Below are positions 40,987-48,075 of a stretch of 64,000 nt of DNA, piece by piece. Origin of the DNA: Gp6-AA40 sp963772955 (GTDB lineage Bacteria > Acidobacteriota > Vicinamibacteria > Vicinamibacterales > UBA2999). Within the stretch, counting starts at the first letter, position 1. Every line of letters starts with the position of its first letter. The stretch covers positions 186,001-250,000 of the forward strand of contig CAVYZF010000008.1 in assembly GCA_963772955.1 (NCBI GenBank), read 5' to 3'. Made by a program: the position numbers and the translations under genes. The notes beneath the pieces were generated by a model. It had not been told where the DNA came from and searched no databases. It saw nothing but the letters and a program-made list of their open reading frames with translations.

Positions 40987-43436
40987 GGACCCTCCTTCTT
41001 CTCTCCGCTGCCTTCATCGTCGCGATCTCGGCGTCGCGTTCAGACGTCGCGACGCTGTCGGCCCAGCAGGCCAGTGCCACGGCGACGACGGCCGCGGCTC
41101 CGCTCGCGCCGCGCGCGTTGATCGACACCTACTGCGTCACCTGCCACAACCAGCGGACCAAAACGGCCGGTCTGATGTTCGACACGATGGACCTGGCGAA
41201 GCTCTCCGAGCACGCCGACGTGTGGGAGAAGACCGTCCGCAAGCTGCGCGGTGGCATGATGCCGCCGCCCGGCGTGCGCAGGCCCGATCAGGCCAGCGCC
41301 GATTCGATGGTGTCGTGGCTGGAGCGTTCGCTCGACGAGGCCGCAGCCGCCCATCCGAATCCGGGTCGCGTCGCCTTGCATCGGCTGAATCGCGCGGAGT
41401 ACGCCGCTGCGATCGAGGATCTGCTCGGGCTGAAGATTGATGCCGCTGCGCTCCTTCCCAAGGACGATGAGGCAGAGGGATTCGACAACGTGGCGAGCGT
41501 GCTGAGCGTGTCGCCATCGTTCCTCGATCAGTACATCTCCGCCGCGCGGGTTGTCAGCGCGCGTGCGATCGGCAACCCCGGCGCGCGGCCCGGAAGCATG
41601 ACGTATCGTCCCGCGCGCGGGACGGATCAGGCCGTGCGCGTCGATGGTCTTCCGCTCGGCACGCGCGGCGGCCTGATCGTCGAGCACCTGTTTCCCGCTG
41701 ACGGCAACTACAAGTTGAACATCCCGAACATGGCCATCGCCGGCTACGTGCGGGGAATGGAATACACGCACACGCTGATCGTGACCATCGACGGTGTGAA
41801 GGTCTTCCAGAACACGATCGGCGGTGAAGAGGACATCAGGGCGATCGATCAGCAGCAGGCGCCCGCGGTCGCCGCGATCAACAGCCGCTTCCTGGACATC
41901 CCCGTGAACGTCAGCGCGGGACCGCACAAGGTCGGAGCCGCGTTCATCGCCAGGACGTATGCGGAGTCCGACGACGTGCTGCATCAGTTCCGTCCGGGTG
42001 CTGGCGAGGATCGCATTCCGAAGATCGGCAGCCTCGAGATTCAGGGGCCATTCAACCCGACCGGCGTCAGTGAGACACCCGGCCGCACTCATGTCTTCGT
42101 GTGCCGGCCGAAGACTCAAAGCGAAGAGGCTGCGTGCGCCAAGAGGATCCTGTCGTCGCTGGCGCGCAAGGCCTATCGGCGTCCCATCACGGAAGCCGAT
42201 CTCGAGGCGCCTCTCAGCTTCTACGGCGCGGCGCGGGCGCTTGGCGACTTCGACACCGCGATTCGCGATGCGCTGCCGACGATTCTCGCGAGCCCGAAGT
42301 TCCTGTATCGCGCCGAACGATCGCCCGCCGGCCTCGCACCAGGGAGCATTCACGCGATCGGCGACATCGAGCTCGCCTCTCGCGTGTCCTACTTCCTGAT
42401 CGGGCGAGGTCCCGACGATGAGCTTCTGACTGCGGCAGAGAAGGGCACGCTGAAGACGCCGGCGGTGCTCGAAGCGCAGGTACGGCGACTGCTGGCCGAC
42501 CCGCGATCGGAGTCACTCACGAACAGTTTCGCGTTCCAGTGGCTGAAGATGCGCGCGCTCGAAGATATCGATCCCGACCCGATCATCTTCCCGAACTTCG
42601 ACGACAGCCTGCGCGCGGCGTTCCGGGAGGAGATGGAGTTGTTCGTCAGCAGCATCCTTCGAGACGATCGCAGCGTCCTCGAGTTGCTGACGGCGAACTA
42701 CACGTTCGTCAACGAACGGCTGGCGCTGCACTATGGCATCCCGAACATCAGGGGCGATCGCTTCCGCCGCGTCACGCTGGCCGACGCGAATCGCTGGGGA
42801 CTCCTCGGCAAGGGCGCCGTGCTGCTCACGACGTCATACGCCAATCGCACAGCACCCGTCCTGCGCGGCGCGTGGATACTGGAGAACGTTCTCGGCACGC
42901 CGCCGTCACCGCCACCGCCTGACGTCGAAGCGTTTCAGGAGAACAAGGACGGCGAGAAGGCGCGCTCGGTGCGCGAGATCATGGAGCAGCATCGCGCCAA
43001 GCCGTCCTGCAACGCCTGCCACGGCGTGATGGATCCACTGGGCTTCGCGCTCGAGAATTTCGACGCCATTGGAGAGTGGCGAGCGGAGGACCGATACGCT
43101 GGCACGACGATCGATGCGTCGGGCCGGCTGATCGACGGCACCGCCGTGAATAGTCCCGCCGATCTTCGTGTCGCGCTCATGAAGCGTCCCGAGCAGTTCG
43201 TTCAGACGTTGACCGAGCGGCTGATGACCTACGCGCTTGGCCGCACGGTGGAGTATTACGACATGCCGACCGTGCGCCGGATCGTGCGTGACTCGGCGCG
43301 CGACAAATATCGCTTCTCGTCGATCGTGATGGGCATCGTCAGGAGCGACGCCTTCCGCATGCGAATGGTGCCCCTGCCGGAACGGGCGCCGACGTCGACC
43401 GCGTCGTTGACGAGGACCGAGGACCGAAGACCGTAG
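40983..43436 (+). CDS. PSCyt/PSD multidomain cytochrome c protein (DUF1587-1592-1588-1585 type)
   Basis: An 817-residue exported protein. After the signal peptide comes a haem motif, CVTCH at 51-55, then the planctomycete-type PSD domains in usual order: RLNRAEYAAAIEDLLGL (DUF1587), RRPITEADLEAPLSFY (DUF1595), SRVSYFLIGRGPDDELL (DUF1592), NRTAPVLRGAWILENVLG and CNACHGVMDPLGFALENFDA (DUF1588), and LTERLMTYALGRTVEYYD (DUF1585). The role is not established; oxidative attack on large substrates has been proposed. The GTG start overlaps the MBL gene. The last residues (TRTEDRRP) and the stop codon are formed by a heptamer repeat array. DUF1552 follows. Confidence 0.9.
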   Translation: MRTLLLLSAAFIVAISASRSDVATLSAQQASATATTAAAPLAPRALIDTYCVTCHNQRTKTAGLMFDTMDLAKLSEHADVWEKTVRKLRGGMMPPPGVRRPDQASADSMVSWLERSLDEAAAAHPNPGRVALHRLNRAEYAAAIEDLLGLKIDAAALLPKDDEAEGFDNVASVLSVSPSFLDQYISAARVVSARAIGNPGARPGSMTYRPARGTDQAVRVDGLPLGTRGGLIVEHLFPADGNYKLNIPNMAIAGYVRGMEYTHTLIVTIDGVKVFQNTIGGEEDIRAIDQQQAPAVAAINSRFLDIPVNVSAGPHKVGAAFIARTYAESDDVLHQFRPGAGEDRIPKIGSLEIQGPFNPTGVSETPGRTHVFVCRPKTQSEEAACAKRILSSLARKAYRRPITEADLEAPLSFYGAARALGDFDTAIRDALPTILASPKFLYRAERSPAGLAPGSIHAIGDIELASRVSYFLIGRGPDDELLTAAEKGTLKTPAVLEAQVRRLLADPRSESLTNSFAFQWLKMRALEDIDPDPIIFPNFDDSLRAAFREEMELFVSSILRDDRSVLELLTANYTFVNERLALHYGIPNIRGDRFRRVTLADANRWGLLGKGAVLLTTSYANRTAPVLRGAWILENVLGTPPSPPPPDVEAFQENKDGEKARSVREIMEQHRAKPSCNACHGVMDPLGFALENFDAIGEWRAEDRYAGTTIDASGRLIDGTAVNSPADLRVALMKRPEQFVQTLTERLMTYALGRTVEYYDMPTVRRIVRDSARDKYRFSSIVMGIVRSDAFRMRMVPLPERAPTSTASLTRTEDRRP

Positions 43437-43445
43437 ACCGAGGAC
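43412..43445. repeat. Heptamer array, GACCGAG word, overlapping a stop codon
   Basis: Units GACCGAG, GACCGAA, GACCGTA, GACCGAG in tandem. The array encodes the C-terminus of the PSCyt protein and its TAG stop, and ends five bases before the next ATG at 43450. Confidence 0.7.
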
Positions 43446-43449
43446 TCTT

Positions 43450-44763
43450 ATGTTTATTACCAAGAAGCATCTGTCGCGTCGCACGTTCCTTCGTGGTGCT
43501 GGTGTCGTCGTCGGCCTGCCGCTCCTCGACGCGATGGTCCCGGCATGGACGCAGCTCGTTCACACCGCCGCCTCGCCCAAGCCGCGTATGGGCTTCATGT
43601 ACCTGCCGCACGGCGCGATCATGGAGAACTGGACGCCGGCTGCGGTAGGCACAGGCTTCGAGCTGTCGCCGATCCTCCAACCGTTTGCTCCGTTCAAGAA
43701 CCAGCTCACGATCGTGAGCGGGCTCGAGAACAAGCCGGCCATCGCTCCCCCGGTGCATGCGCTCAACCCGGGCACCTGGCTCAGTTGCGTGACGCCGGAA
43801 GCGAGTCAGGAGCCGCACGGCGGTGTGACCATCGACCAGATCGCCGCGCAGCACATCGGCCAGGACACGCCGTTACCCTCACTCGAAGTGGCGACGGAAG
43901 GTCGCGGCGGCAACGGCGCGTGCGATCGCACCTACGGTTGCAGTTACGGCGCGACGATCTCGTTCCGGTCGCCGACGACGCCGCTGCCGATGGAATCCGA
44001 TCCGCGCAAGCTGTTCGAACGGCTCTTCGGGCAGGGCGACACCGCGCAGGAGCGCAAGGCGATCACCAAGCAGTACGCGAGCATCCTCGATCTCGTGACG
44101 CAGGAAGCGAACGACCTCCAGCGCACGCTCGACGCACCCGATCGCGCGAAGCTTGCGGATTATCTCGAGAGCGTCCGCGAGATCGAGCGGCGCGTGCAGA
44201 AGATGGAGGCGCAGGATCTCTCGAGCCTCGACCTCCCCGACGTGCCGGTCGGGACGAACTTCGATCAGCGGCTCAACCTGATGTTCGACATGATCGCGCT
44301 GGCGTATCAGGCGAATCTCACGCGCGTGTACACCTACATGATGGCGGGCGAGGGCAGCAACGTCACCTATAACCACATCGGGATCTCCGACGCGTTCCAC
44401 CCGTTGTCGCATCACCAGAACGACAAGGCGCGCAAGGACAAGCTGACGAAGATCCAGACGTACCACGTCCAGGCGTTCACGAAGTTCCTGACCAAGCTCG
44501 CGGCGATGCCCGACGGCGATGGGTCGGTGCTCGATCACTCGATCCTGCTGTTCGGGAGCAACATGAGCAACAGCAACCAGCACGACGAGTTCCCGCTGCC
44601 CACGGTCGTTGTCGGCGGCGGATGCGGCAAGCTGAAGGGCGGACAGCACCTGAAGTACGAGGACAAGACGCCGCTGGCGAACCTGCACCTGACGCTGCTC
44701 GAACGCGCGGGCGTTCCGATGGACAAGTTCGGCAACAGCACGCAGCTGTTCTCTGAGATCTAG
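43450..44763 (+). CDS. DUF1552 (HXXSHH) family protein, Tat-exported
   Basis: A 437-residue protein with a Tat signal (SRRTFLRGAGVVVGLPLLDA, RR at 10-11). MGFMYLPHGAIMENWTP near residue 47 and FHPLSHHQND near residue 316, the motif that named the family, are present; LFGSNMSNSNQHDEFPLPT follows. The family is related to DUF1501 and the alkaline-phosphatase/sulfatase superfamily but is uncharacterised. It is almost always encoded next to a PSCyt/PSD protein, as here. It is exported folded, perhaps with bound metal. Confidence 0.92.
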   Translation: MFITKKHLSRRTFLRGAGVVVGLPLLDAMVPAWTQLVHTAASPKPRMGFMYLPHGAIMENWTPAAVGTGFELSPILQPFAPFKNQLTIVSGLENKPAIAPPVHALNPGTWLSCVTPEASQEPHGGVTIDQIAAQHIGQDTPLPSLEVATEGRGGNGACDRTYGCSYGATISFRSPTTPLPMESDPRKLFERLFGQGDTAQERKAITKQYASILDLVTQEANDLQRTLDAPDRAKLADYLESVREIERRVQKMEAQDLSSLDLPDVPVGTNFDQRLNLMFDMIALAYQANLTRVYTYMMAGEGSNVTYNHIGISDAFHPLSHHQNDKARKDKLTKIQTYHVQAFTKFLTKLAAMPDGDGSVLDHSILLFGSNMSNSNQHDEFPLPTVVVGGGCGKLKGGQHLKYEDKTPLANLHLTLLERAGVPMDKFGNSTQLFSEI

Positions 44764-44771
44764 CGACCATC

Positions 44772-44849
44772 CGACACACCGAGACACAGAGGCACGGAGA
44801 CAATTCTCAGACAAAACTTGCCTCGGTGTCTCGGCGCTTCGGTGTGTCG
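44772..44849. repeat. Octamer repeat, facing arms
   Basis: The left arm 44772-44799 reads ACACCGAG, ACACAGAG, GCACGGAG; the right arm 44821-44849 reads CGGTGTCT, CGGCGCTT, CGGTGTGT. Both have a strict period of eight bases and can pair with each other. It lies between DUF1552 and the ankyrin gene. Confidence 0.75.
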
Positions 44850-44869
44850 TGTTCAGTAGGCCACTGACT

Positions 44870-46384
44870 ATGTCGAGAGTTGTTTCGATCGGCCTTCTCG
44901 TTCTTGGCGGGTTCGCAACCACCCTTCTCGTTGCGGCTGGCTCCCCTCCCCTCATCGACGCGATCAAAGCCGGCGACCGCGCGTCGGCGCTGGCCCTCAT
45001 CACCAAACGCGTCGACGTCAACGCAACAGAACCCGACGGCACGACGGCGCTGCACTGGGCAGTCCAGCAGAACGACATCGATCTGGTGACTCGCCTAATC
45101 CGCGCCGGTGCGAAAGTCAACGCCAGGAACGATTACGGCTCGACGCCAATGGCCGAGGCCGCGATCGTGGCGAATGCAGCGTTGCTGGGTGCGTTGCTCG
45201 AGGCCGGCGCCGACGTCGAGTCGGCGAACGCTGACGGTCAGACCGCGTTAATGGTCGTCGCGCGCACCAGCCAGGTGGACGCCGCCCGACTGCTGGTTCA
45301 GCGCGGCGCGAACGTCAACGCCGTGGAGAAGTGGCGCGGGCAGACCGCACTCATGTGGGCCGTCGCGCAACACCAGCCGGAGATGGTGCGCGAGCTCCTC
45401 GCGCGCGGCGCGCAGGTCAACGCGCGCTCCACGGTGAACAACTGGCAGCGCCAGGTCACCGCCGAACCACGGGCCATCTACCGTCCATTTGGCGGACTGA
45501 CGCCACTCTTGTATGCGGCCCGCGAAGGATGCGTCGAGTGCGCGCGTGCGCTCGTCGAAAAAGGCGCCGACATCAACCTCGCCGATCCCGAGGCGCTCAG
45601 CCCACTGCTCACGGCCATCATCAACATGCAGTTCGATACCGCTGCGTACCTGATTGGCGCAGGGGCGAATCCGAACCAGTGGGATCTCTGGGGTCGCGCG
45701 CCACTCTACGCGGCGGTTGACGTCAACACGATTCCACGCGGCGGACGGCCCGACCTGCCGTCGCTCGATGACACCAGCGCTCTCGATGTCATCAAGCTGC
45801 TGCTCGACGCCGGCGCGAATCCCAACGCGCGCCTGCGCCTGCCGCCTCCGTTTCGCAACGTCGGCAACGATCGCGGTCTCGACGGCATGCTGACGACAGG
45901 GTCGACGCCGCTGCTGCGTGCGGCGAAGGCACTGGACGCGCCGGCCCTCAAGCTCCTGCTCGCGAAGAACGCCGATCTGACGCTGACCAACAGCCGTGGC
46001 ATGACGCCGACGATGGCGGCCGCGGGATTGGGATCGGTCGATGCGGATACGCGCGGCTTCTATCTGAGTGAAGACACACAGCAGCGATCGATCGAGTCGC
46101 TGAAGCTGTTGCTCGATGCCGGCGGCGACATCAACGCGAAGGACTCGCGCGGCCTGACGGCACTGCATGAAGCCGCACGCTGGGGCTGGAATGACGTCGT
46201 CACGTTCCTCGCGTCGCGCGGCGCCGATCTGAACGCGAAGGACGCCAAGGGCAATACGCCGGTGGATTCAGCGCTTGGTAAGGCGGGCGGCAACAGCCGC
46301 GGCGGCGCTCGTATCGACGTGCACGAAGACACGGCAACGCTGCTAAAGAAGTTGATGGCGCAGGCCGCACCCGCCAATCGGTAG
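44870..46384 (+). CDS. Exported ankyrin-repeat protein
   Basis: A 504-residue protein with a signal peptide (MSRVVSIGLLVLGGFATTLL, cleavage near residue 23), then about ten ankyrin repeats (DGTTALHWAVQQNDIDLVTR, RGQTALMWAVAQHQPEMVRE, GGLTPLLYAAREGCVECARA, RGLTALHEAARWGWNDVVTF). Long insertions separate some repeats (about 185-205 and 295-340). Ankyrin domains bind proteins; periplasmic ones of this type are frequent in Acidobacteria beside PSCyt/DUF1552 genes and may assist those enzymes. I start at ATG 44870, because the GTG at 44849 lies in the octamer repeat. Confidence 0.87.
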   Translation: MSRVVSIGLLVLGGFATTLLVAAGSPPLIDAIKAGDRASALALITKRVDVNATEPDGTTALHWAVQQNDIDLVTRLIRAGAKVNARNDYGSTPMAEAAIVANAALLGALLEAGADVESANADGQTALMVVARTSQVDAARLLVQRGANVNAVEKWRGQTALMWAVAQHQPEMVRELLARGAQVNARSTVNNWQRQVTAEPRAIYRPFGGLTPLLYAAREGCVECARALVEKGADINLADPEALSPLLTAIINMQFDTAAYLIGAGANPNQWDLWGRAPLYAAVDVNTIPRGGRPDLPSLDDTSALDVIKLLLDAGANPNARLRLPPPFRNVGNDRGLDGMLTTGSTPLLRAAKALDAPALKLLLAKNADLTLTNSRGMTPTMAAAGLGSVDADTRGFYLSEDTQQRSIESLKLLLDAGGDINAKDSRGLTALHEAARWGWNDVVTFLASRGADLNAKDAKGNTPVDSALGKAGGNSRGGARIDVHEDTATLLKKLMAQAAPANR

Positions 46385-46473
46385 ATTTCCTGCAAATTCC
46401 CAAGTTCTAACTAACTCCCAACGTATCTGTTTAGCGGGTCAGCGCCATGCTGGCCCGCCGCTTCCTGTGATCA

Positions 46474-46500
46474 CGACACACTGAGGCGCTGAGGCACCGA
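46474..46500. repeat. Octamer repeat array inside the IS66 left end
   Basis: ACACTGAG, GCGCTGAG, GCACCGAG, period 8, same family as at 362, 13223 and 44772. It lies between the left inverted repeat and the transposase start, so it either moved with the IS or arose within it. Confidence 0.65.
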
Positions 46501-46545
46501 GGGTTTCCTCTTGTACGGCACGCGGGAATCTGGCATAACTGGCGC

Positions 46546-48003
46546 GTGCCGCACCGCGACGAAGCCACACCAGCTCGTGATCCCCAGCAGATCATCGAGG
46601 AGCAGCGCGCGAGAATCGAGCGACTGCGCGAGGACCTGCGACGGTCGGAAGCCGAGCGCCAGCGACTGCGGCGCGAAAACGAGAAGCTGAAAGACGAGCT
46701 CGAGGCGGCGCGCCGCGCGTCTATCGCCAGGCGGCGCCGTTCTCGCGTGGCACGCGGGTCGCGGCGCCGAAGCGACCGGGCCGCAAGGCGGGAGCCGCGT
46801 ATGGGCGCGCGCGCGCATCGCCGGCCGCCGACGCACATCGACGAGATCTACGACGCGCCGCTGCCGGCGCAGTGTCCGCACTGTGCACGGCGCGGTGCGC
46901 CGCGTGCGCGTCGCGACGCAGTATCAAGAAGAGCTGCCGGTGCAGCGCCCGATCGTCCGCGCGTTTCACGTCGCGATCGGTCGGTGCACGCAGTGCCGGC
47001 GGCGCGTCCAAGGTCGCCATCCGCTGCAGACCTCCGACGCGCTCGGCGCCGCCGCCGTGCAGCTGGGGCCGCAGGCCGTCGCCTTCGCCGTGCTCCTCAA
47101 TAAACGCTTCGGGCTGCCCTACGGCAAGATCGCCGCGCTGCTGCGCGACCGCTTCGGGCTGCGCGTCACGCGCGGCGGGCTGGTGCACGCGGTCCATCGC
47201 GCGGCGCGCCAGGCGCAGCCGACGTATGACGCGCTGTGTGCGACGGTGCGCGGCAGTCCGGTCGTCACCGCCGATGAAACCAGCTGGCGCGTCGACGCCG
47301 ACCTGCAGTGGCTCTGGGCGTTTGTCACGCCGGAGACGACCGTCTACGCGATCCAACCGGGACGCGGCCTCGCGCAAGCGGCCGCACGTGATCGGCGCTC
47401 GACTATCGCGGGCGTGCTGCAGCGCGACGGCTGGCAGTCGTATCGGCAGTTTCACGCCGCGGCGCATCAGACCTGTCTCGCCCATCTGCTGCGCCGCTGT
47501 CGCGTGCTGCTGCTCGACTATCCCGAGCACCCGTTTGTCGGGGCGGTCAAAGCGATCCTGCAGGCGGCCCTGGCGCACGCGCGACGCGCTATCACGCCGG
47601 CACCGTGTCGGCTCACGGGCTCGCGGTCGCGCGCGGCCACTACGTCGAGCGACTCGGCCGGCTGCTGGAACGCACGCCGAGTCGGCGGCTCGCGGTGCGG
47701 CGGTTTCAACGGCACCTCATCGTCGAATTCGACGCCATCTTCAGCTTTCTCTTCGACCCGACGCTCGACGCCACCAACTGGCGCGCCGAACACGCCCTGC
47801 GCCCCGCCGTCGTCACCCGCAAGATGTGCGGCGGCGGCAATCGCACGCGCCGCGGCGCCGACAGTCAGCAGGTCCTCGCCAGTGTGCTCCGCACCGCGGA
47901 CCAGCGCGGCCTCGACGCCACCGACCTGCTCGTCACGCTGCTCACCGCGCCGACCCCCATCGGTGCCTCTCAGCTCTGCGGACGAGTCCCCGCGATACAC
48001 TGA
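46546..48003 (+). pseudogene. IS66-family transposase (TnpC type), several frameshifts
   Basis: Homology to ISBst12-type transposases runs through the whole stretch but changes frame about four times. GTG 46546 starts an N-terminal coiled coil (IIEEQRARIERLREDLRRSE); near 46725 the frame moves (QAAPFSRGTRVAAPKRPGRK); within a GC-dinucleotide run near 46805 it moves back (RRPPTHIDEIYDAPLPAQCP, start of a zinc finger); near 46883 it moves again (RVQGRHPLQTSDALGAAA, VTADETSWRVD, LQRDGWQSY); and near 47585 a last time (SAHGLAVARGHYVERLGRLL, TNWRAEHALRPAVVTRK). All DDE-type acids are still encoded, so decay is recent or part of it reflects sequencing error. Confidence 0.85.
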
Positions 48004-48017
48004 CCCGCTAAACACAG

Positions 48018-48075
48018 ACCTCCCAACTCCCAACGTTCGCGTTGGGAGTTGGACATTGGGCTTTGGGAGTTGAGT
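48018..48075. repeat. Heptamer array with perfect hairpin
   Basis: A 13-base perfect stem (48023-48035 with 48040-48052) closes a TTCG tetraloop, followed by TTGGGCTTTGGGAGTTGAG. It has the TTGGGAG/CTCCCAA word family of 16424-16495. It lies directly after the protease stop (minus strand) and could end that transcript. Confidence 0.7.

Larger units (their letters stand above)
46428..48014. mobile_element. IS66-family element (ISBst12-like), about 1.59 kb, inactive
   Basis: The ends are a perfect 15-base inverted repeat: TGTTTAGCGGGTCAG at 46428-46442 and its complement at 48000-48014, and similarity extends a few bases further out with a 2-base offset (TCTG). Between them lies one transposase gene and no tnpA or tnpB, as in the ISBst12 subgroup. 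No 8-base target duplication is evident; instead both sides carry AACTCCCAACGT (46413-46424 and 48025-48036), so the element sits in a heptamer array. An octamer array lies inside the left end at 46474-46500. Confidence 0.85.

Noticed and set aside
41040..42353. Minus-strand frame opposite the PSCyt gene
   Set aside because: Antisense shadow; the PSCyt domains are unambiguous on the plus strand.
43879..45120. Minus-strand frame spanning DUF1552 and the ankyrin start
   Set aside because: Antisense shadow that crosses an intergenic repeat; no domain.
46413..48036. AACTCCCAACGT on both sides of the IS as a target-site duplication
   Set aside because: Too long and not directly adjacent to the inverted repeats (3 and 10 bases away); it fits the heptamer array better than an 8-base IS66 duplication.
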